From NCBI GenBank assembly GCA_947072805.1, contig CAMTJK010000091.1, positions 1 to 11,696 of the forward strand: DNA of 11,696 nt, given 5' to 3'. The notes under the pieces were generated by a model that ran no database searches, was not told the DNA's origin, and worked only from the letters and a program-made list of their open reading frames with translations. Positions within the stretch are counted from its first letter, which is position 1, and every line of letters starts with the position of its first letter. Shown here piece by piece: positions 6,894 to 11,696 of the stretch. The position numbers and the translations under genes were made by a program. Source of the DNA: an uncultured Prevotella sp. (GTDB taxonomy: Bacteria; Bacteroidota; Bacteroidia; Bacteroidales; Bacteroidaceae).

Positions 6894-7976
6894 ATGGCAG
6901 AACAAGAAGTAACACTGATGAAAGGCAATGAGGCTATAGCCCGTGCCGCCATACGTTGTGGAGTTGACGGATACTTCGGCTACCCCATCACACCGCAAAG
7001 CGAAGTTATAGAAACACTCGCACTCGACAAGCCATGGGAGACAACAGGCATGGTCGTTGTACAGGCAGAAAGCGAAGTAGCATCCATCAATATGGTGTAC
7101 GGCGCAGCCGGAGCCGGCAAGCGTGCCATGACATCATCGTCCAGTCCGGGCATAGCCTTGATGCAGGAAGGCATGGCATATATGGCCGGTGCCGAGATAC
7201 CCGGCGTGGTAGTGAATGTACAGCGGGGCGGTCCCGGGCTTGGAACCATCCAGCCTTCACAAAGCGACTATTTCCAGGCAACACGAGGAGGCGGCAACGG
7301 CGACTACAACGTGATTGTTCTGGCTCCGTCGTCTGTTCAGGAGATGGCTGATTTCGTGGACTTGGCATTCACACTGGCATTCAAATACCGCAATCCGGCA
7401 ATGATTCTTAGCGACGGAGTAATCGGACAGATGATGGAAAAAGTTATCTTGCCGCCATACAAGCCGCGCAGGACCGAAGAAGAGATACGACGTGAATGCC
7501 CATGGGCAACCATAGGACGCACCAAAGACCGCCGTCCGAACATCATAACTTCTCTTGAGCTCAAGCCGGAAGTGATGGAAAGCCACAATATACACCTGCA
7601 AGAAAAATACCGCAAGATAAGGGAGAACGAAGTAAGATACGAAACGTGGAAGTGTGACGATGCAGAATATATGATCGTGGCATTCGGCAGTGCTGCACGA
7701 ATAGCCCAGAAGGCTATCGACATGGCACGCAGCGAAGGTATCCGCATAGGCTTGTTCCGTCCAATTACACTATGGCCGTTCCCGACAAATGAGATTGCAG
7801 CAATGGGAAAAGGCAAAAAGGGCATTCTCGTTGTTGAGATAAACGCCGGTCAGATGGTACAGGATGTAAGACTCGCCGTAAACGGAGAAGAACCCGTGGA
7901 ACAGTTCGGACGCCTCGGAGGCATCGTTCCCGAGCCCAATGAGATTGTGGATGCTCTGCGCAAAATGATGAAATAA
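6894..7976 (+). CDS. vorB: 2-oxoacid:ferredoxin oxidoreductase alpha subunit (VorB-like)
   Basis: A 360-residue subunit of a CoA-acylating 2-oxoacid:ferredoxin oxidoreductase, which oxidatively decarboxylates a 2-oxoacid to acyl-CoA, reducing ferredoxin. Visible motifs are the N-terminal pyrimidine-binding fold GYFGYPITPQSEVIE (from 27), the conserved acidic segment QAESEVASINMVYGAA (from 57), TSSSSPGIALMQEG (80-93) and RGGPGLGTIQPSQSDYFQATRGG (from 111). The C-terminal third is the transketolase C-terminal-like domain. The sequence most resembles subunits named VorB (branched-chain 2-oxoacids, 3-methyl-2-oxobutanoate), but 2-oxoglutarate enzymes (KorA) are close relatives and substrate cannot be settled by eye. 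The start at 6894 is set by the Shine-Dalgarno site. A 128-base gap separates it from the beta subunit. Confidence 0.93.
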   Translation: MAEQEVTLMKGNEAIARAAIRCGVDGYFGYPITPQSEVIETLALDKPWETTGMVVVQAESEVASINMVYGAAGAGKRAMTSSSSPGIALMQEGMAYMAGAEIPGVVVNVQRGGPGLGTIQPSQSDYFQATRGGGNGDYNVIVLAPSSVQEMADFVDLAFTLAFKYRNPAMILSDGVIGQMMEKVILPPYKPRRTEEEIRRECPWATIGRTKDRRPNIITSLELKPEVMESHNIHLQEKYRKIRENEVRYETWKCDDAEYMIVAFGSAARIAQKAIDMARSEGIRIGLFRPITLWPFPTNEIAAMGKGKKGILVVEINAGQMVQDVRLAVNGEEPVEQFGRLGGIVPEPNEIVDALRKMMK

Positions 7977-8002
7977 AGCACACGGTACCCCACATCGCTA
8001 TG

Positions 8003-8030
8003 CCGGAATACCGTTCCGGATAAGGGAACG
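8003..8030 (+). other. Mutually exclusive hairpins in the vorB-vorA gap
   Basis: Two perfect 6-bp hairpins share bases. CCGGAA (8003-8008) pairs with TTCCGG (8014-8019) around TACCG; alternatively CGTTCC (8012-8017) pairs with GGAACG (8025-8030) around GGATAAG. Only one can form at a time. There is no U-run after either, so they do not look like a simple terminator. A second small pair of competing stems follows: GCC-GAAA-GGC at 8068-8077 and GGCT-GAC-AGCC at 8075-8085. The gap may hold an RNA processing site or a translational control element; this is inference. Confidence 0.45.
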
Positions 8031-8108
8031 ATGAAAGGGAAAACAACAATAAACAACATGCTGCCACGCCGAAAGGCTGACAGCCAACAATCAAGAATTG
8101 CATTATGA
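8031..8108 (+). CDS. Putative 25-residue ORF translationally coupled to the beta subunit
   Basis: An ATG at 8031 opens a 25-codon frame encoding a basic peptide (it contains MKGKTT and LPRRKAD). Its TGA at 8106-8108 overlaps the beta-subunit ATG at 8105-8107 as ATGA, the classic arrangement for translational coupling. AAGGGA lies just upstream as a weak ribosome site. No family is recognised. Such short frames occur by chance, so only the ATGA overlap and its place in an otherwise empty gap raise it above background. Confidence 0.25.
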   Translation: MKGKTTINNMLPRRKADSQQSRIAL

Positions 8109-8869
8109 ATTGTGATTTGATAAAACCGGAAAACATAGTTTACAAGAAACCGGAACTCATGAATGATGTTCCGATGCACTATTGCCCGGGATGCAGCCAC
8201 GGCGTCGTACACAAGCTGATAGGCGAGATCATCGAAGAGATGGGCATGGAAGAGAAAACAGTGGGCGTAAGTCCGGTAGGTTGCGCCGTCTTCGCATACA
8301 GATACCTTGACATCGACTGGCAGGAAGCAGCCCACGGCCGTGCACCGGCTGTTGCGACAGGCATCAAACGTCTCTGGCCCGACCGTCTCGTGTTCACCTA
8401 TCAAGGTGATGGCGACCTTGCCTGCATAGGTACCTGCGAAACCATTCACGCGCTCAATCGTGGCGAGAACATTGTTGTAATATTCATCAACAACGCCATC
8501 TACGGCATGACAGGCGGACAAATGGCGCCCACAACACTGATGGGACAAAAGACATCAACATGTCCATATGGTCGCGTTGCCGAACTGCACGGATATCCGC
8601 TGAAAATAACCGAGATCGCCGCACAACTGGAGGGAACATGCTATGTAACACGTCAGAGTGTGGAAAACGTAGCGGCCATAAGAAGTGCGAAACGCGCCAT
8701 AAAAAAAGCATTCGAGGCATCAATGGCAGGAAAGGGAAGCTGTCTGGTGGAAATCGTGTCCACCTGCAGCAGCGGATGGAAGCTTACTCCATTACAAGCC
8801 AACGAATGGATGCAGGAAAACATGTTCAAGTTCTACCCCAAAGGTGACTTGAAGGATACCTTGAAATGA
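8105..8869 (+). CDS. vorA: 2-oxoacid:ferredoxin oxidoreductase beta subunit (TPP-binding)
   Basis: A 254-residue subunit that holds thiamine diphosphate with Mg2+ and forms the active site with the alpha subunit. It begins with the family start IKPENIVYKKPELMND and has HYCPGCSHGVVHKL (from 25), GVSPVGCAVF, HGRAPAVATGIKRLWP, and the TPP motif GDGDLACIGT (101-110) ending in INN at 128-130, then AIYGMTGGQMAPTT. C27 and C30 lie in the C-P-G-C motif. Length is typical for the four-subunit VOR/KOR class. ATG 8105 is chosen because it gives the full conserved N-terminus; there is no strong ribosome site, and translation may be coupled to the short upstream frame. Substrate uncertainty is as for the alpha subunit. 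Confidence 0.94.
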   Translation: MNCDLIKPENIVYKKPELMNDVPMHYCPGCSHGVVHKLIGEIIEEMGMEEKTVGVSPVGCAVFAYRYLDIDWQEAAHGRAPAVATGIKRLWPDRLVFTYQGDGDLACIGTCETIHALNRGENIVVIFINNAIYGMTGGQMAPTTLMGQKTSTCPYGRVAELHGYPLKITEIAAQLEGTCYVTRQSVENVAAIRSAKRAIKKAFEASMAGKGSCLVEIVSTCSSGWKLTPLQANEWMQENMFKFYPKGDLKDTLK

Positions 8870-8914
8870 TGGCGTGACAGCGTAAAAACAACCGATTTTT
8901 TAATTTGGACTAAA

Positions 8915-9457
8915 ATGGAAAAAGAAATAATAATATCAGGATTCGGAGGTCAGGGTGTGCTTTCCATGGGCAAGATGCTGGCCTACTCGGGACTGATGGA
9001 AGACAAAGAGGTTACGTGGATGCCGGCTTACGGTCCGGAGCAACGCGGCGGAACTGCCAATGTAACGGTCATAGTAAGCGACGAAAGGATATCATCGCCC
9101 ATTTTGAGCAGCTACGACATAGCCATTGTTCTGAACCAGCCGTCACTCGAGAAGTTTGAACCCAAAGTAAAAAAGGGTGGCATTCTAATCTACGACGGAT
9201 ATGGAATAATCAATCCCCCCACCCGTTCAGACATCACCGTATACCGCATTGATGCCATGGACAAGGCTGCAGAAATGAAAAACAGCAAGATTTTCAACAT
9301 GATAGTGCTTGGAGGACTGCTTGAAGTATGTCCCATTGTCAGCCACAAAGGCATAGAGAAAGCCCTATACAAGACACTTCCCGAACGCCATCATGCCCTT
9401 ATCCCACTTAACATGCAGGCTCTGAAAGAAGGAGCAAACATCATCTGCAAGCAATAA
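8915..9457 (+). CDS. vorC: 2-oxoacid:ferredoxin oxidoreductase gamma subunit
   Basis: A 180-residue subunit of the same complex. In this family the gamma fold helps bind CoA and holds the catalytic core together. Motifs seen are IIISGFGGQGVLSMGKMLA (from 5), WMPAYGPEQRGGTANVTV (from 35), LNQPSLEKFEPKVKKGGILIYD and a C-terminal helical region ending KEGANIICKQ. It starts 45 bases after the beta subunit and is the last forward gene before a long hairpin, so it completes the delta-alpha-beta-gamma set. It appears intact. Confidence 0.95.
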   Translation: MEKEIIISGFGGQGVLSMGKMLAYSGLMEDKEVTWMPAYGPEQRGGTANVTVIVSDERISSPILSSYDIAIVLNQPSLEKFEPKVKKGGILIYDGYGIINPPTRSDITVYRIDAMDKAAEMKNSKIFNMIVLGGLLEVCPIVSHKGIEKALYKTLPERHHALIPLNMQALKEGANIICKQ

Positions 9458-9483
9458 GAGGACAAAGCATACATCATAATCAT

Positions 9484-9562
9484 ATTATCCCAAATCTGTC
9501 ATTAGACCTTGAAACCATAGCTACATCTGCATGTGTCGGTCTAAAGACATATTTGGGATAAT
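9484..9562. terminator. Very long hairpin between convergent vorC and phosphatase genes
   Basis: Bases 9484-9495 (ATTATCCCAAAT) pair perfectly with 9551-9562. After a one-base mismatch TGTC (9497-9500) pairs with GACA (9546-9549), and after another TTAGACC (9502-9508) pairs with GGTCTAA (9538-9544). That makes 23 pairs with two single mismatches, plus a small inner stem ACAT/ATGT at 9523-9534. The run TATTTTCT follows on the plus strand, as expected for termination of the oxidoreductase operon. The right arm lies within the last codons of the minus-strand phosphatase gene. Confidence 0.85.
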
Positions 9563-10084
9563 TATTTTCTGTATGCCTCCGCACTCCACAAGATGCTTCA
9601 TGCAGTCGGCAGCATCAAAAAGTCCGGCATAGACACCGGCGCACATCAGCACTCCGCCATGTGCAAACACAGCCACTTTACCGTACGATTTTGTACGCAG
9701 TTCGTCAAGGAACGATGCCACACGCGCATAGAGCATAGGATAACTCTCCCCGTTTGTGGGAGCAACATTCAGGAAATCGTCATACCAATCCTGCAACCTC
9801 TCATCGCGAATACTGTCAAACTGCTTCATCTCCCAGTCGCCCATGCTTATCTCCTTCAATCTGTCATCGGTTATCGGCTGTGTATATCCGCAGAAAGCAG
9901 CCAACTTCAACGCACGACTTAGCGGCGAAGAATATACAGCATCGAACGGTGCACAAGCGTCAAGACTGGTTTTGGTAACTGTCGCCTCCTGTACAAAGGT
10001 GTCTGCAACCGCCACGTCTGTCTGACCATAGCATGTTCCCGGCGGGACATCTACACGCGTGTGTCTTATCATTACTATTTCCAT
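9521..10084 (-). CDS. Histidine phosphatase family protein (alpha-ribazole phosphatase-like)
   Basis: A 187-residue cytosolic phosphomonoesterase of the phosphoglycerate-mutase-like clan. Catalytic features in order: RHTR at 7-10 (H8 is the expected phosphohistidine), GTCYGQTDV at 16-24, SSPLSRA at 52-58 (R57), E78 in LKEISMGDWE (the proton donor) and AHGG at 141-144 (H142). The CYGQxD signature resembles CobC-type alpha-ribazole-5'-phosphate phosphatases of cobalamin assembly, but relatives act on other small phosphates and no cobalamin genes are nearby. The start at 10084 is preferred over an in-frame ATG at 10171 because AAGGAG lies just before it, the protein then begins directly with the MIRH strand, and the upstream extension would overlap the promoter. 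It is convergent with vorC and divergent from the DUF4861 gene. Confidence 0.9.
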   Translation of the reverse strand: MEIVMIRHTRVDVPPGTCYGQTDVAVADTFVQEATVTKTSLDACAPFDAVYSSPLSRALKLAAFCGYTQPITDDRLKEISMGDWEMKQFDSIRDERLQDWYDDFLNVAPTNGESYPMLYARVASFLDELRTKSYGKVAVFAHGGVLMCAGVYAGLFDAADCMKHLVECGGIQKIIIPNMSLDRHMQM

Positions 10085-10085
10085 A

Positions 10086-10091
10086 CTCCTT
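10086..10091 (-). promoter_or_regulatory. Shine-Dalgarno site of the phosphatase gene
   Basis: On the minus strand AAGGAG ends one base before the ATG at 10084 (the run reads AAGGAGT-ATG). The spacing is tight, but it is the only good site nearby and it favours this start over the longer frame. Confidence 0.5.
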
Positions 10092-10140
10092 ATTATATAT
10101 ATGTACATCAAACAGATGTTCAATATGCCTCTTGGCGATA

Positions 10141-10171
10141 CAAATATAGTCATTTTCCGGTGACGTAACAA
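10141..10171 (-). promoter_or_regulatory. Promoter of the phosphatase gene (-33 and -7)
   Basis: On the minus strand TTG (10171-10169), a 20-base spacer and TATATTTG (10148-10141) give a good match to the Bacteroidota TTG / TAnnTTTG promoter. The predicted leader before the ATG at 10084 is about 50 bases. Confidence 0.65.
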
Positions 10172-10224
10172 CGCCTGCAGTGTCTCTTTATCGGCTCTTT
10201 TATCATTTTCTCGAATAAAAGCTG

Positions 10225-10253
10225 TTGCTTATCAAGCGTTTTTTGTAATTTTG
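10225..10253 (+). promoter_or_regulatory. Promoter of the DUF4861 gene (-33 and -7)
   Basis: TTG at 10225-10227, an 18-base spacer and TAATTTTG at 10246-10253 match the TTG / TAnnTTTG pattern. The -7 element ends 32 bases before the ATG at 10286. About 50 bases separate this promoter from the leftward one of the phosphatase gene. A weak stem (CTTTTAT 10197-10203 with ATAAAAG 10215-10221) lies between them. Confidence 0.65.
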
Positions 10254-10285
10254 TCATAAAACAAACTATAAGTACAAACCTAAAA

Positions 10286-11509
10286 ATGAAAAAGAGAATC
10301 ATATCCCTGGCTCTGCTTGCTGCATTCTGCTCGGTCATGACAGCACAACAGACATTTGAAGTGAACGTTACCAACAAGTCGAAAACAGTACGAAAGGCTG
10401 TTCCCATAGTGCTGTGCCTCCATAAATATGGAGTAGATGTGAAGTCAGCCCTTGTCACACTCGACGGCAAAGAAATCCCTTCACAACTCGATGACATGAA
10501 CGGTGACGGTAAGTACGACGAGCTTTGTTTCCTTACCGACATAGACAAAAAAGGCAGGCAAACATTCTCCATCACCCTGAACGAGACAGGCAAACCACGT
10601 GAGTACACACCGCAGGTGTATGCAGAAATGCTCATGTCGAACAAGAAGATAAAGAGCACCAACAAGCAAGATCTTTACATCAGCAGCCTTAGTGTAGACA
10701 ATGGCACCAACCCGTACTGGATGCTCCATCACCACGGACCTGCCTTCGAAAACGACATGGTAGCTTACCGCATCTATTTCGACCATCGCCAGACCGTGGA
10801 CATATACGGTAAATACCGCAAGGGACTTGAACTCAAGCAAACACAGTTTTATCCTGACAAAGAACAGAAAGCAGCCGGCTTCGGCGACGATGTGCTCTGG
10901 GTAGGTGAGACATTCGGTCTCGGAACACTGAGAGGTTGGAACGGAACAGCACCGCAAATGCTCAAGGATGTGGACCAACGCACACTGCGTCTCGTGGCAA
11001 GAGGACCGCTTCGCACCATTGTCGAGGTTATTGACAAGGGCTGGAATACTGAAAACGCAGGCAAGGAAAAAGTTGATATGACTACAAGATACACACTGTA
11101 TGCAGGAAGACGTGACTGCTTCGTCGATATAAAATTCGGTAAAGAAGTGAACGATTATCGTTTTGCAACAGGTATCATCAATGTAAAGAACTCTCAAGAA
11201 CTGACAGACAACAATGGTCTGCGCGGGTGCTGGGGCACAGACTGGCCTGTATCAGAAAAGGATTCTGCCGGTCACAAGCGTGAAACAGTCGGACTGGGCA
11301 TAAGAATACCAAGCAAAAATGTGGTTAGCGAAATGCCTGCCGACAAAGATAACTATCCGTTTGTCATAGGCAATGTGTCAAAGGAGCTTCATTACAATAT
11401 CACATTCTGCTCCGACAATGAGCAATTCGGATTCCACAACAGCAAAGATTGGTTCGAATATCTCAAGGAATGGAAGAAAGAGCTTGAAGAACCGATTGAA
11501 ATAAAATAA
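10286..11509 (+). CDS. Secreted DUF4861 family protein
   Basis: A 407-residue exported protein. The signal peptide is at 1-20 (MKKRIISLALLAAFCSVMTAQ), with no lipobox. After it comes a beta-strand-rich N-terminal segment (TFEVNVTNKSKTVRKAVPIVL) containing QLDDMNGDGKYDELCF at 67-82, an acidic calcium-loop-like motif typical of the family. Further on are WMLHHHGPAFENDMVAYRIYFDHRQTVDIYGK, GDDVLWVGETFGLGTLRGW and the C-terminal CSDNEQFGFHNSKDWFEYLKEW. Clustered His, Asp and Trp residues suggest carbohydrate binding or lyase-like chemistry, but the family's activity is not known to me. DUF4861 proteins occur among glycan-use genes of Bacteroidota. Here the gene stands alone with its own promoter and terminator. 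The domain call is from motif recall, not a profile search. Confidence 0.8.
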   Translation: MKKRIISLALLAAFCSVMTAQQTFEVNVTNKSKTVRKAVPIVLCLHKYGVDVKSALVTLDGKEIPSQLDDMNGDGKYDELCFLTDIDKKGRQTFSITLNETGKPREYTPQVYAEMLMSNKKIKSTNKQDLYISSLSVDNGTNPYWMLHHHGPAFENDMVAYRIYFDHRQTVDIYGKYRKGLELKQTQFYPDKEQKAAGFGDDVLWVGETFGLGTLRGWNGTAPQMLKDVDQRTLRLVARGPLRTIVEVIDKGWNTENAGKEKVDMTTRYTLYAGRRDCFVDIKFGKEVNDYRFATGIINVKNSQELTDNNGLRGCWGTDWPVSEKDSAGHKRETVGLGIRIPSKNVVSEMPADKDNYPFVIGNVSKELHYNITFCSDNEQFGFHNSKDWFEYLKEWKKELEEPIEIK

Positions 11510-11526
11510 GGAACGAAAGTATAAGA

Positions 11527-11562
11527 AGCGGGGATGCTGTCACATTCGACAACATCCCCGCT
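11527..11562 (+). terminator. Rho-independent terminator of the DUF4861 gene
   Basis: AGCGGGGATG (11527-11536) pairs perfectly with CATCCCCGCT (11553-11562). An inner TGTC/GACA stem (11538-11541 with 11548-11551) extends it past one mismatch. A T-rich tail (CTTTATT) follows. It begins 17 bases after the stop codon. Confidence 0.9.
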
Positions 11563-11696
11563 CTTTATTCACCTTTCTGCACACAATCCTGCTTCCATTC
11601 TACAATTCCGTACACGCCTGACTGCGATGGCTGGCTGCCGACAGGCGCTCGTAACTGCACTTAATAAGAGTTAATTTGTAAAGATATTTGGTCGAA
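11563..11696. other. Trailing intergenic region
   Basis: No gene start is recognised before the window ends. CGCCTG (11615-11620) and CAGGCG (11642-11647) form a 6-bp inverted repeat with a 21-base loop. GATATTTG at 11683-11690 is one base from a forward -7 element and may belong to a gene beyond the edge. On the minus strand a 31-codon frame without an ATG (11660 to 11565) ends beside the terminator; it may be the remnant of something or chance. Confidence 0.3.

Noticed and set aside
10085..10171. Upstream in-frame start for the phosphatase
   Set aside because: The extension overlaps the TTG/TATATTTG promoter and adds residues before the conserved first strand. The start at 10084 has AAGGAG.
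11565..11660. Minus-strand 31-codon frame near the right edge
   Set aside because: It has no ATG, is preceded directly by an in-frame stop, and ends beside a terminator. At most a decayed remnant, so not called.
1..11696. CRISPR arrays, tRNA, 4.5S RNA, transposons or phage genes
   Set aside because: No regularly spaced repeats, cloverleaf-like sequence, terminal inverted repeats flanking a transposase, or integrase motifs were seen on either strand.

Overview
The window looks like chromosomal DNA of a Bacteroidota species, most likely Prevotella or a close relative. Evidence for this: perfect Bacteroidota -7 promoter elements (TAnnTTTG) in front of most transcription units, few Shine-Dalgarno sequences, A-rich start regions, exported proteins ending their signal peptides in A-Q, a SusR-type hybrid two-component remnant, a family 2 glycosidase with a DUF4982 region, and a DUF4861 protein. 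No rRNA, tRNA, CRISPR array, transposase, integrase or phage gene is visible.

Layout. (1) Bases 1-2981 are a carbohydrate-use locus: a secreted family 2 glycoside hydrolase (284-2701, +) with its own promoter, a strong terminator-like hairpin, and convergent to it a 47-codon remnant of a hybrid two-component regulator (2802-2945, -) that keeps its promoter element, signal peptide and the first propeller motif and then stops. (2) Bases 2988-3408 are a gene-poor spacer with inverted repeats but no convincing gene. (3) Bases 3409-9562 read as one long forward gene series: ffh (signal recognition particle GTPase), a secreted TlpA/ResA-like thioredoxin, folD, a small TPR protein, then a four-subunit 2-oxoacid:ferredoxin oxidoreductase (ferredoxin, alpha, beta, gamma) ending in a very long hairpin. 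The only sizeable gap, between the alpha and beta subunits, holds overlapping alternative hairpins and a 25-codon ORF whose stop overlaps the beta start as ATGA. (4) A histidine phosphatase (9521-10084, -) converges on that series, and its 3' end supplies one arm of the shared hairpin. (5) Divergent from it is a secreted DUF4861 protein (10286-11509, +) with its own promoter and terminator.

How the genes fit together. The oxidoreductase converts 2-oxoacids (probably branched-chain; 2-oxoglutarate is possible) to acyl-CoA with reduced ferredoxin, or the reverse, as expected of a gut or rumen anaerobe. ffh, folD and the thioredoxin are housekeeping or envelope functions that share transcription direction with it. 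The glycosidase and the DUF4861 protein are separate exported proteins for glycan use.

No clearly new system is visible. The best leads are the truncated regulator beside the glycosidase, the alternative hairpins plus micro-ORF inside the oxidoreductase operon, and the long hairpin shared by convergent genes. Family assignments come from reading motifs, not from database searches.
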